Below are positions 27,799 through 37,589 of a stretch of 64,000 nt of DNA, piece after piece. Within the stretch, counting starts at the first letter, position 1. Each line of letters opens with the position of its first letter. The notes beneath the pieces were generated by a model, which saw only the letters and a list, made by a program, of their open reading frames with translations, searched no databases and was not told the DNA's origin. The stretch lies in the NCBI RefSeq assembly GCF_022921055.1, contig NZ_CP095061.1:4317501-4381500 (forward strand). The letters run 5' to 3'. This stretch comes from Hymenobacter volaticus. GTDB lineage: Bacteria; Bacteroidota; Bacteroidia; Cytophagales; Hymenobacteraceae. The position numbers were made by a program, and so were the translations under genes.

Positions 27799-29078
27799 TT
27801 ATTCTGCTGTTTCGGGCACTGCAAGTACTGGTGATGGGCGCAGCAGCCAGACCAAGCCAAGCACTACTACGCTGCAAACTAAGCCGAGAATGGGCACGGT
27901 AATAAACTTCAGCAGCCAGCCCGTGAAGTAGGCGCCACTCACGCCACACAAGTTCACGAGGGCCATGTACGTGGTGAACTGCGAGCCTTCGATGCGTGGC
28001 TGGCACAAGGCCATGAGCAGCGGCAGCGCGGCAACGCTCAAACTTGGGTCGGCCATATTCCAAACCAGCAGCCCCACGGTAGCTACCGCCGGATTGTACC
28101 ACCAGAAGCTCAGGCTACAGAACAGCAGCAAGAAGCTACCCAGCCCGAGCAGCACCCGGCGCTGAAGTCGTGCAGGCCCTATTCGGTCGGCTAGTGTACC
28201 GCCAGCTACTACCAGCGTAAGGGTAGCCAAGGTGCCCCAGCCGCCTTGCAGAACCGAAACGTCACCATCGGGCCAGTGCAGCACCTGGATAAGGTGATAG
28301 GAATACGCCCAGCCAAACATGCCCAAACACAGATACGCCACGGCAATAATGACAAATAGCCGCAGCGTGCGAGGTGCCGTGATGGCCCGAAACAGCTCCT
28401 GAAACAGCCACTTCAGAGGCGGATTGTCGTTGTGGCGCCGGGGCTGCTGGCTTGCCCCAAAGGCGGGCAGAAGCCGGTCGGCACGGTCGAGGCGGATAAA
28501 GAACGTGAGCACCGTAAAAAACAGCAGCGCCACTGATTGCGCCAGCGCCGCCTCGAAAAAGCCATAGCGGTGCAGCAACCACGACAAGCCCGCCGCTCCC
28601 GCCGAAATACCCAGCAGAAAGCCACCGCGCATAAAAGCATTGATGCGGCCACGCTCTACCTCGGGCACTACTGCAATGGCAATGGCATCCACGCTGGCAT
28701 CCTGAATGGACGCAAACACGCTATGCACCACAAAAGCCAGCTTCAGCCAAGGCAACTGCGCCACCGGGTCGTCGATGAGCAGCAGGGCGAGCGAGGCCAG
28801 GGCGGCCACCAGCTGCGTGAGTACCACCCATTGTTTACGCTGCCCGATGATGGACTCCTGGTACTTATCAATCAGCGGCCCCATACAAATTGCAAGGCCC
28901 AGGGCAGCCCCACAACCGCCGAAAACGTAGCCACCGTGGCTGCACTCAGATTCTTGCCTATTAGATAGTTGACCACCGCCGTCAGGCCGAAGCCGGCCGG
29001 AATGCCTTGCATCACATACAGATAGAAGAAGGTGAAGTACCGCAGACCGGTACTTTCGCGGAGTACAAGATGACGCAC
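27799..29078 (-). CDS. AmpG-like MFS transporter, frameshifted
   Basis: Major facilitator transporter, about 426 aa after correcting one missing G/C near 28877-28882. The upstream frame (MRHLVLRESTGLRYFTFF...) ends ALQFVWGR and the downstream frame begins GPLIDKYQES; joined they give ALQFVWGPLIDKYQ, a standard MFS loop-2 motif. About 12 membrane helices are predicted. The family resembles AmpG muropeptide permeases and siderophore-type PAT/AmpG members. The substrate cannot be fixed: muropeptide import is one option. It faces the two-component genes tail to tail. Confidence 0.75.
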
Positions 29079-29158
29079 AGAAGCAGAGTAAGAGAGGCGA
29101 ACAGGAATGCCTTGGAGGCGGGTAATTAGTAACAGCTAAATCCTGAAAACCTCCTTTG

Positions 29159-31306
29159 CTACTTCAGTACTTCTTCGGTCACTTTGCTGATGTCGCCGCT
29201 TACTTTCTGAATGAAATCCAGTTGCTCGGTGAGTTGCGGGTCGGGGGCAGTGGTGGTTTCGGGGCGGGCGGGCGCGGTGGCACCGTCTGTGGAGGCAGCG
29301 GGCAATTCTTCGGGCTCTTTGATATCGAGGCGGCGCAGGCTGCGGTGCAGGGCTTGCTGCGCTTGGCGCACGGGCCGCAACAAGGTGCTTCCGCCGAGCG
29401 GACTACGGCTATCGTGCGAAAGCAGCGCCGAGGAAATGGACGCCACATTGGAAGAAAGAATGTGGTTGAGCACCACAAATTCGTGCACTTCGTTGGGGTG
29501 GTGCTGTTTGGCGCGCGGCTCCGACATCATGCGCTGAAAGGCCGCCGCGAGGTTGGCAGAGCTAACGTACACTTCCTTGCGGGCCAACTTGTAGTCAACT
29601 TCCGCCACCGACGATCCAAGTAGCGTTTCGGTGAGGGTTTGGAGGTAGAGCAGGTTGGCGCGAAGCACGGCCGTCATGTAGTCCTGCAACTGGTCGGATT
29701 CCCAGTTCGGAAACAGCACGTAGCTGGCCGCAAACGCAATCAGGCAGCCGAGCACGGTGTCCAGAATCCGCTCTTCCACCACTTGCAAATAGCCAAGGCC
29801 CAGGAAGCTAAACAAGATCAACACGAAGGGCGTCATGAACGTGACGGCCACAATGTAGTTACTGCGCGTGAAGCTAAACGAGGTGAGCATAAACACGAAC
29901 AGCAAGGCCACCAGCGCCATCCGGTCTTGCACCAACCACAACACCAGCCCCCCAATGATGCCGCCCGCCAGCGTACCCAGCACCCGGTGAATGTTGCGCT
30001 CCTTGGTTAAGCTAAACGCCGGCTTGAGCATGTAGGTAGTGGTCATCAGAATCCAGTAGCTGTGGTGGCCAGGCAGCAACACCTTGGCTACCACATAGCC
30101 CACCAGACAAGCCAGCGCCATCCGGATGGCGTGCCGAAAAGCACTGGAACTGAGCGTCAAATGACCCCGCAGTTCTTCGAGTGCAAAGCTCTGGTGCGAC
30201 ACAAACCGCCCAAATTCCAACTCCCGGCTGGCCGGAACGGCATTGCCATCGAAGTAGGCCAGAATATCTTGGAGCCGCTGGCTGAGGTTGCGCAGATTCA
30301 CCAGAATCTTCTTCAGCACCAGGGTATGGCCGGGTTGGGTTGGGTCATCAAGCGCATCAATGCGGGCCTTGAGTTGCTCTAGGCTCGCCGTGAGTTGCAG
30401 GCGTGAGCTATAGCTGTGGTTGGCTTGAATGGCGTAGCCAATGCTTTCCAGTTCGGAAGCCATTTGCTCTACCAACCCGGCTATGGCATCGAGGATACCC
30501 GTACGCTCGAACCGGGAATGAATGGCCTTGTAGTCGTAGTACGTGACCGTGATGTGCTCATACAGGTCCATCAAATCGACGAAGGTGAGCACCAGCCGCC
30601 GGCCCGTTCCCGTCGATTCCTTCATCATTTGCCGCGTGCGAAACAGCAATTCGCGCACGGCATCCTGCTTTTCGCTCACCGTCACCTGCTGGGTCATGAG
30701 GCGCCGGTAGTCGTTTTCGAGGTTGGTGCCCGTGCGGTAAAACTCAGCTTTGAGGCGCAGAAACCCCGCTACCGCCCGAATACATTCGCCCAGTGCCTGT
30801 TGGGCCGAGCGGTACGGCCGAATCTGGTAGGTGAGCAAGCTAACCGCCATGTACCACACGGCACCCACCGTCACGAGAGCCGTGAATTCAAGCAACTTCG
30901 CAAATGGCAAGGCGCGGTCCATCATCAGAATAACCAGCAGCAGCGCCGCCGTTCCCACCGAACCCGCCCGGGTGCCATACACCAGAAACAAGGTAAACAA
31001 GAAGCTGAACAACACTATCTCTATCCCGAGCAGCCACAAATACGGCTGCGCAAACCCCGTGACAAGGGCCACAATGGGCAGCAGCGCCAAGCCAGCAGCC
31101 ATGCCGTTGCGCTTGTGTACAAGGGGGCCGGGGGCGTCGGTGATACTCAGGCACAACGCTCCCAACGACAAGTCCATGCCTATTTCCAGTTTCCCTAGCC
31201 ATCCAAAGACGAGGCCAGGTAGCAGCACGGCCAGCGTAATACGCAAGCCGTCGGAAAAGTCTTGGCTGAAAAAGAAGTACTGAAGCTTACGGGTGTGTTC
31301 GTTCAT
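29159..31306 (-). CDS. FUSC-family inner-membrane protein (YccS/YhfK-like)
   Basis: About 715 aa. A first block of membrane helices (about 20-190) is followed by a long helical cytosolic region (about 190-370). A second FUSC_2-type block (about 395-530; LVGYVVAKVLLPGHHSYWIL, TKERNIHRVLGTLAGGIIGG) and a C-terminal cytosolic part follow. This is the layout of YccS/YhfK and aromatic-acid efflux (AaeB)-related proteins. ATG 31306 (MNEHTRK) is preferred; a start 9 codons upstream is possible. Transported substrate unknown. Confidence 0.85.
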   Translation of the reverse strand: MNEHTRKLQYFFFSQDFSDGLRITLAVLLPGLVFGWLGKLEIGMDLSLGALCLSITDAPGPLVHKRNGMAAGLALLPIVALVTGFAQPYLWLLGIEIVLFSFLFTLFLVYGTRAGSVGTAALLLVILMMDRALPFAKLLEFTALVTVGAVWYMAVSLLTYQIRPYRSAQQALGECIRAVAGFLRLKAEFYRTGTNLENDYRRLMTQQVTVSEKQDAVRELLFRTRQMMKESTGTGRRLVLTFVDLMDLYEHITVTYYDYKAIHSRFERTGILDAIAGLVEQMASELESIGYAIQANHSYSSRLQLTASLEQLKARIDALDDPTQPGHTLVLKKILVNLRNLSQRLQDILAYFDGNAVPASRELEFGRFVSHQSFALEELRGHLTLSSSAFRHAIRMALACLVGYVVAKVLLPGHHSYWILMTTTYMLKPAFSLTKERNIHRVLGTLAGGIIGGLVLWLVQDRMALVALLFVFMLTSFSFTRSNYIVAVTFMTPFVLILFSFLGLGYLQVVEERILDTVLGCLIAFAASYVLFPNWESDQLQDYMTAVLRANLLYLQTLTETLLGSSVAEVDYKLARKEVYVSSANLAAAFQRMMSEPRAKQHHPNEVHEFVVLNHILSSNVASISSALLSHDSRSPLGGSTLLRPVRQAQQALHRSLRRLDIKEPEELPAASTDGATAPARPETTTAPDPQLTEQLDFIQKVSGDISKVTEEVLK

Positions 31307-31417
31307 TGCAGCAGGCTGCGGGTCCAAACTCATCTATACGAGGAGTTGGGTGCCAAGCTACCGCAAAAACCAACGATGCCCACCACCGGCGCCGAATTTT
31401 GCCACCAGTGGCGTTGG

Positions 31418-32294
31418 CTACAAGTGCATCTGCTCTATGACGGGCAGCGTGTACCGCTCACCGCTGCTTAGCAAGTGCATGCGCAGGTCGCGGATGGAAA
31501 AGGGCTTGCCGGGCTCAACCTCATGAATGTTGGTGTTCGTTACGCCCATGCCATCCAACACTACCACTAGGCCGCTGCCAATAACCTCCAGTTCGCGGCC
31601 TTTGGTCACGACTACAGCGGTATCTTCCTCCAGCCCCAATCCGATGCACGATGGATTGGTGGCAATAATCTGGGCCATGCGCACTATCCGGCCCCGGGCC
31701 ACAAAGTGCGTGTCGATGGCTACGTTGTGCAGAAACTCCAGTCCGGTCGTGATGTGGATTTCGTCTTTGAGCATGCCCGCATTGTTACGGCCTTGATAAA
31801 TCATGGGCGTACTCATGGCCGCGGCCCCGGCGCTAGTACCGGCAATTACAAATGGCTCCTGCGTGTACCGCTCCTTGAGGCGCCGTTGAAAGGCGGTCCC
31901 CCAAGCAGCGCCGTCAGCCGAAGCTGGTCGCCGCCCGTGAACATCACGCCGCCAGCTTCATCCAGCAACCGCAAGCTTTCCTCGCTCTCGGCTTCCTCAC
32001 GGCTCCGGATATCAAGCACATTTACCACACTGCACCCCAAGTCTTTGAAAACGTTGATGTAATCTTGCGCTGCCTCCTTGGGCTCTTCCGATGCAATAGG
32101 TAATACTAGAATAGGGCCTCTGTTGCCTATCTCGTCAACCACCCGACGCAGAATAGAGTCGTCGGCCATGTCGGCATCATCCCCGTTCGAAACGTCTTTG
32201 CGTTCATGCCCCCAATAGAAATCAACATTCCGAGTGGGTGAGGGCACATAGCGTCTTTTTGAGTGGATGCGGTTTTCTTTTTCGAGGTGGGCAT
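31418..32294 (-). CDS. cphB: Cyanophycinase, two frameshifts
   Basis: S51-type serine peptidase that cleaves cyanophycin (beta-Asp-Arg), about 292 aa once corrected. Three frames must be joined. The first ends GMLISIGG, and one extra G at 32209-32213 gives IGGHERKDVSNGDDAD. The second ends LLGG, and one extra G at 31898-31902 gives LLGGTAFQRRLKERYTQEPF and then the nucleophile motif VIAGTSAGAAAM, which is absent from the raw frames. The rest (NNAGMLKDEIHITTGLEFL, AIDTHFVARGR) is intact. ATG 32294 gives MPTSKKK as a plausible N-terminus. Both gaps lie in C/G runs, so these are probable sequence errors. No cyanophycin synthetase is in the window. Confidence 0.82.
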
Positions 32295-32414
32295 GAAGTG
32301 GGAATCCGAAAGTTAGGGTGAGTAGGTGTGGTATTCGTCCGGTTTAGGCAGTCCTGGCAGGGCCAGCTTAAAGCATCACACGGAAGTCGGTTTTGCAAAC
32401 ACGCTTTGTAACAG

Positions 32415-32454
32415 ATGGCACCCACCACTACGCCGCGGTAGTGGTGGGTGCCAT
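32415..32454 (-). terminator. Hairpin after the FAD/Rieske gene
   Basis: Perfect 17-bp arms (32415-32431 and 32438-32454) around a six-base loop, 35 bases beyond the stop of the minus-strand oxidoreductase gene. A terminator role is likely; the T tract is short. Confidence 0.75.
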
Positions 32455-32488
32455 TCCATTACTTATTGGAGAGGAGTTTCTTGGTAAT

Positions 32489-34059
32489 CTATTGCTCCAC
32501 TTTAGCTAAGTCCTCGTTGGCTGGTCCGTCGAGTAGGCGGCCGTAGGCATCGAAGCGCGAACCGTGGCACGGACAATCCCAGCTGGTTTCCAAAGAGTTC
32601 CAGTGCACAATGCAGTGCAGGTGCGGGCAAACAGCCGAGCACTCGTGCACTTGGCCCTTCGGGTCGCGGTACACGGCTACTTTCAGAGGGCCGCGCCCTA
32701 TTACGGCGCCAGTGCCGGGCGCTACATCGTCGGCGCTTTTCACTTCGCCGCCGGTTAGCAGTTCGGTGTATTCGGCCGCTACATTCAGGTTTTCGGTAAC
32801 ATATTCCTTTACCGATTCCAGCTTTAGCGTCACGCGACCGGGGTCATAGAGCTTGGCCCAAGGGTTTTCGCGGCCCAAAATCAGGTCGGTGATGATCATG
32901 GGACCGAGCGTGCCGTGGGTCATGCCGTGGCCAGAGTCGCCGGTGATGATGTACACGTTTTCATCGTCTAAGGGGTTAAGGCCGGCATAGCCTAGCCCAT
33001 CGACCGGCTCCATCACCTGCCCCGACCACCGATAGTCGATGCCCTTCACCGAGGGAAAATTTTCGCGTGTCCAGTCTTCGAGACACTGCAAGTGGTCTTC
33101 GGGATTGGGCTCTTGGCCGGTTTTGTGGTCTTCGCCGCCCACTATCAGCAAGTCGTAATCGACTTGACCGCCGCGGGGGCCAGCATCCACTTTTTGCAAA
33201 CGAATGTAATGGTAGGGGTCGGCCGTATCCCAGTACAGGGCCGTCGTAACGGAGCCTTTGGGTACCCGGGCACCTACCACGTAGGTGCGGTACGGATGCT
33301 GCTTGGTATGCATCACCACCCGGTCGTTGAAAGGCGTGTTGGTAGCAATAACCACCGCGTCGGCCTTTACTTCGTAGCCTTCCGTGGTCGTAACACCGGC
33401 GTTGCTGCCGCCCTTCACTTCAGAGGCGTGGGTGTTCGTGAAAATTTGTCCGCCTTGGCGCGTAATGGCCTCGGCTACGCCGCTTAGGTATTTCAGGATA
33501 TGGAACTGACCCTGGTTTGGAAATACAAGGCACTCGCCCGTAGTGAAGCCTTGAGCACCCGCGTCGGGTAGGCGCTTCACATCGGTGAGGCCCGCGCGGT
33601 GCGCTGCTTCCAGCTCTTCGTCCAGCTCCTTTACCTTACCGTCTTTGGGCAGATACAGGTAGCCATTGAGGCGCTCGAAGTCGCAGTCAATGTTCTCGCG
33701 CTTTACTATTTCCTCGATTTTATCGACGGCACTGCGGTGGCTGTCGGCGGCTAGGCGGGCTCCGTCTTTGCCGAAGAGTTCTTCCAGCGTCGTGTACCGA
33801 TCATCAAGGGCAAACGAAAGGTGCGCCGTGGTGCGGCCCGTTTCGCCAGAAGCTATTTCGCCGTCTTCCAGCAGCACCACTTTGCGGCCTTCACGACCCA
33901 ACAAATAGGCTGAGGTCAGCCCAGCAATGCCCCTCCTACCACCACTACATCGGCAGTAATGGACTCGGTTAGCTTCGGAAATGTAGGCAGCGGGCCGGTT
34001 GTAGGAAACCACGACGTTTGGGTGGCGCCGGTAGTGCGGGCAGGGTTCAATTGGGCCAT
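32489..34059 (-). CDS. FAD-dependent oxidoreductase with C-terminal Rieske [2Fe-2S] domain, frameshifted
   Basis: About 523 aa after correction. From ATG 34059 (MAQLNPARTTGATQTSWFPT) the frame reads ...TADVVVVGG and then breaks; one extra G in the run at 33930-33933 gives VVVVGGGIAGLTSAYLLGRE, the FAD-binding GxGxxG. The middle is a DAO-type oxidoreductase (GETGRTTAHLSFAL). The C-terminal Rieske domain has CPHLHCIVHW and CPCHGSRFDAYG, the Cys-His pairs that ligate the cluster. The combination is typical of oxidoreductases that use an internal electron relay. Substrate unknown. It has its own hairpin terminator. Confidence 0.85.
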
Positions 34060-34531
34060 AAATAGAAAGGTTGGGGGAGCCTTTCTTTACGCCCGCTCTC
34101 TAGTCTTAGTTAACGCCGAGCTTGGAATAGAATGAGTAAGGTGCTGCCTTTGCTAACCAGAACGTCATGCGGAGCATGTGACGCATCAAGCCAGGGAGGC
34201 AAAGAAGCCGAAGCATCTCGCGTGCTGCCGTTGTAGTGCTAACCGTCAAGCTGAGTGGAGTGCAACGGAGCTGAAGCATCTCGCTCGACTCGTTGCAATG
34301 ACAAAAGGGTTTCCCACCCGAGCGAGATGCTTCGACTACGGCTGCGCCTTCGCTTAGCATGACGGTTAGCACTACAACGGCAGCACGCGAGATGCTTCGG
34401 CAAGCTCAGCAGGACGGTCTGGTTGGCAATGGCAGCACGCCAAGTGCTTTGGTCACTGGCTTGATGCGTCGCATGCTTAGCAGGACGACTGATTAGAACA
34501 CGAGAAACTTGAAAGCTCTGACTAGTAATAC
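34060..34531. other. 472-base repeat-bearing intergenic region
   Basis: Divergent/convergent spacer between the Rieske and bestrophin-like genes, both on the minus strand. No gene is supported. Most of it is the palindromic repeat at 34161-34487. Confidence 0.6.
34161..34487. repeat. REP-like palindromic repeat block, copy 2
   Basis: Nested palindrome of about 327 bases. Arms 34210-34248 and 34360-34398 are complementary over 39 bases; an inner GAAGCATCTCGCTCG/CGAGCGAGATGCTTC pair lies between them. Its segment 34290-34418 is a near-identical inverted copy of 40005-40135. Core words (GAAGCATCTCGC, TCATGCTGAGC-like) are shared with the copies at 15.8 and 40.0 kb. Confidence 0.85.
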
Positions 34532-35500
34532 CTAGTAAAGAATATCGTCTACGGGCGAGAGTTTGGGCGGGAGGTGCGTTTCGCCGAGCATCTCGCGTAG
34601 GTCGATTTCAATGTTGCGGCAAATGGCGGTCATGGGCACGTCGTTCATTTCGTTTTCGAAAGGGTTTTCGCTGATGTGTCCCACTATTTCAATGGTGTTG
34701 AACACCCATGACACCAACACCGAAAACGGTACCGTCAGCCAGATATGGTCGGGGCCCATTTTCTCGAATTCACCGATTAGGCCCAGCGGCAGCAGCGCCG
34801 CAAACAGCCACACGAAAACAAAGCTGAAAAACGCGTATTGCCGCGGGAAGGGCGTGTTTTTGATTCGCTCGCAGCCGCCTTGCAGGTTGTTGAACTGCTC
34901 GATGCTAGTCATCATATTCACATGCTGAAAGTCGTTGAGTAGGCCCCGCTCCTCGCGTAGCACGCGCAAGTCGGCGGCTTGCTGACGCAGCAAATGCACC
35001 GGCGGGTTCTGCTTGCGCTGCATCTCCACCGATTCGGCCGGGTCGAGGAAAGGACCGACCTGCTGGTCCCATTGGTCGTTTTGGCGGCGCAGGTGCAGGC
35101 GCAGCGCGTTGCACCACGCTATTTGGCGGTACACCAACCGGCGGTGCCGCAACGACAGCTCGGCGCGCGAAGCAGCTGGCGCATCCACGCCCGGACCATC
35201 TACCACCGACGTCACAAACTCCAGCGCCTGCATCGACCACGTGCGGCTGTAATTGACAATGCCACCCCAGATCTGCCGGGCTTCCCAAAATCGGTCGTAC
35301 GAGCCGTTGTTCTTGAAGCCGATATAGAAGGCCACAGCCGTACCCAGCGTGGCAACGGGCTGCCACGGAATCGACAGCGAATGAAACCCTATCGGTCCGT
35401 ATATAAGGCAAACCAACAGCGAGTACAGAGTAAAAGCTACTACGCCCTTCCAAGCATACTTCCAGATGATGTGCCAGCGCAGATTACTACGAACGTACAT
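34532..35500 (-). CDS. Bestrophin-family chloride-channel-like membrane protein
   Basis: Protein of 322 aa. The N-terminal half has the bestrophin helices (ALYSLLVCLIYG-like hydrophobic stretch at about 18-40, then PVATLGTAVAFYIGFKNNGS, about 47-66). It has the family's YDRFWEARQIWGGIV segment. The C-terminal half carries PFSVLVSWVFNTIEIVG and the acidic ENPFENEMNDVPMT calcium-clasp-like region. Bacterial bestrophins can conduct anions or cations; which one here cannot be told. Single gene following the repeat block. Confidence 0.85.
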   Translation of the reverse strand: MYVRSNLRWHIIWKYAWKGVVAFTLYSLLVCLIYGPIGFHSLSIPWQPVATLGTAVAFYIGFKNNGSYDRFWEARQIWGGIVNYSRTWSMQALEFVTSVVDGPGVDAPAASRAELSLRHRRLVYRQIAWCNALRLHLRRQNDQWDQQVGPFLDPAESVEMQRKQNPPVHLLRQQAADLRVLREERGLLNDFQHVNMMTSIEQFNNLQGGCERIKNTPFPRQYAFFSFVFVWLFAALLPLGLIGEFEKMGPDHIWLTVPFSVLVSWVFNTIEIVGHISENPFENEMNDVPMTAICRNIEIDLREMLGETHLPPKLSPVDDILY

Positions 35501-35603
35501 AGTTTGATGTGTTGATTGTCAGGGTGTCAATGATTGATGAGCTGATTTTTGCTATCATACTGTAGAGAAAACCCACCCATCTCCGCAATATGATTATAGC
35601 TCG

Positions 35604-37547
35604 TCAATAATCAACTTCGATTCCCATGAGCTGCATGAGTTGGCTGGCATTGAAGGAGCGACAAGGGCCTGGAGTCAGGTGATAGTCGAAGTGAATCTGG
35701 CCGTTGGCGAAGGTGCTGTTGAAGCTGAAATTGCGGACTTGCCCCGGCCACTCTTCTTCCAGCGCGGCCAATTCCAAGTCGTGGGTGCTGACGAGGCCGC
35801 CAGCGCGGCGCTGATGTAACTGCCGCAGCAAGGCGCGGGCGCCCCGGTGCCGATCCAGCGAATTAGTGCCTTTCAAAATTTCATCGAGCAAATAGAAAAC
35901 CGGCAGCGCCGAATCATTGGTGCCTGACTGCTGACTGCTTAAGTCGAGGAGCAAACGCAAGCGTTTGAGTTCGGCGTAGAAGGAAGAGGTGCTTTCGGCG
36001 AGGTTGTCTTGGGTGCGCATAGCCGTGAACACCTGCGCCGGACTCACCCGGAAGTGGCGGGCACACACCACGCCACCAGCCAAAGCCAGCACCATGTTCA
36101 ACCCTAGTGTCCGCAGAAACGTGCTTTTCCCCGCCATATTCGACCCCGTCACGACCACCGTTTGGGCCAGCCCGACGGTATGGAAGTCGTTGGTGATGCG
36201 CGTGGCGCTGAAAATGAGTGGGTGACCTAGTTCGGTAGCCGTTACCTCTAGTTGCTCGGCGCTTAGCTCGGGCACTACGTAGCCAGGGTTAGCAAATTGC
36301 CACCCAGCCAAACTAACCAATGCCTCTAGTTCGGCTTGCACTTCCAGCACCGTGGTCAGTTCCGAGCCGAGGCCGCGCTTCCAGCGCTCTAGTTGCCAAA
36401 CAGCATGCAAATCCCAAAGCAGCAAGCTGTTCAATAGCAAAGCCCCCAATGGATGTTCGCGCCCCCGGAACAGGCCCGCAACATTGGAAAGCTGCCCTAG
36501 CCGCTGCGTAGCAGCCGCGCCGTGGCTGGCTTGTTGCAACGTAGCCAGTAGCTGTTGCAGCCGGGGCGCCTGCCAGCTACGGTCAGGGTCCTGCTCGAAC
36601 AAGGCGAGCTGTGCCTGGGTGGCGCGCAAGGCGTCGCGCATAGCGGTGGCCTGTTCGGCGTACTCGTTGCGCACAGCGGCCATGCGGCCATTCAGCAACC
36701 CAATAACTAACTGTATCGCTACCAAGGCATAGAAGCCATAATTGAGCAGCCAAGCCACAATACTTGCTCCTACGAGTAGGGGCAGCACTACCAGCAGCGG
36801 CTTTAGCCAGGGTTTACCGGCGAAAAAATCGGGACGGGCCAGCCAGGCGCTAAACTCCCGTGGGTCTGCTTGCTGGCGGGGAAAGTGACGGGCCCGAGCC
36901 TGCCACTCTTGCAGCCAGGTTACATCGGGCGCTAGCTCGGTGGTGGCTTGCTGGCGAGCCTGCACCTCGGCAGGTTTGGCAGGATGAAGCAGCCAGCTCG
37001 CCAACCAGTCGTGTCCGAGCCGGGTGGTGGCGCGGTTGAGCAATTGAAACAGCGAATGTTCCCCGAACACATCAAGGTCGGCAGCGTACGGATGCTGTGC
37101 GTCGAGGTAACGCAGCCCCGGGTCAAAGCCACTGAGCTTACCGGCCAGCCGGTCCAACTCGTCTTGGTTGATGCGAGCCAGCAGCCGATGATGCTCGCGC
37201 TGGTAGCTGATGCCGCTGTGCCAGCGCACCAGAATGGAAAACAACACCCATATAGCCAGCACGAAAGCTATGCCCGGCGCAATATGCTCGTTGGAAAACA
37301 GCCACCACGCCCCTGCCGCGCCCCCCACAAACAGCAGCAGCCGCAGCCACCCACCCAACTGGTGCCGCCCGGCAAAGTATTTTTCGCGGGCTATATGGGT
37401 GGCTAGGTTTTCCGTGAAAACCTCGGACGGAGCAACAGTAAGCGGACGGACAGCGTTGGAAATTGGCACGGCAACAACATGGGTAGAGAACCACGAAGGT
37501 ACGAGGTGGTAAATAGATGAATGGGCACGCACTTCAGGCAAAGACAC
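35604..37547 (-). CDS. Membrane-anchored MutS-family ATPase
   Basis: Protein of 647 aa. Two hydrophobic blocks (about 70-110 and 245-295) are followed by a MutS core with the Walker A motif TGSNMAGKSTFL, the DNLAESTSSFYAEL switch and DEILKGTNSLDRHRGA (Walker B-like). The mismatch-recognition domain I of true MutS is missing. Such shortened, membrane-spanning MutS relatives occur in Bacteroidota, often beside unrelated genes. It probably hydrolyses ATP, but a role in mismatch repair is doubtful. The exact start is uncertain: no strong start site is visible in the first ~50 residues. Confidence 0.8.
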   Translation of the reverse strand: MSLPEVRAHSSIYHLVPSWFSTHVVAVPISNAVRPLTVAPSEVFTENLATHIAREKYFAGRHQLGGWLRLLLFVGGAAGAWWLFSNEHIAPGIAFVLAIWVLFSILVRWHSGISYQREHHRLLARINQDELDRLAGKLSGFDPGLRYLDAQHPYAADLDVFGEHSLFQLLNRATTRLGHDWLASWLLHPAKPAEVQARQQATTELAPDVTWLQEWQARARHFPRQQADPREFSAWLARPDFFAGKPWLKPLLVVLPLLVGASIVAWLLNYGFYALVAIQLVIGLLNGRMAAVRNEYAEQATAMRDALRATQAQLALFEQDPDRSWQAPRLQQLLATLQQASHGAAATQRLGQLSNVAGLFRGREHPLGALLLNSLLLWDLHAVWQLERWKRGLGSELTTVLEVQAELEALVSLAGWQFANPGYVVPELSAEQLEVTATELGHPLIFSATRITNDFHTVGLAQTVVVTGSNMAGKSTFLRTLGLNMVLALAGGVVCARHFRVSPAQVFTAMRTQDNLAESTSSFYAELKRLRLLLDLSSQQSGTNDSALPVFYLLDEILKGTNSLDRHRGARALLRQLHQRRAGGLVSTHDLELAALEEEWPGQVRNFSFNSTFANGQIHFDYHLTPGPCRSFNASQLMQLMGIEVDY

Positions 37548-37589
37548 TCAACAGCCCCTCTTAGCCCGCACAGTGTTGCCGCGCGTCCT

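Noticed and set aside
34161..34487. Repeated GCATCTCGC words resembling a small CRISPR array
   Set aside because: The repeats alternate in orientation, have irregular spacing and form nested palindromes; there are no regular spacers and no cas genes. A REP-like element fits better.
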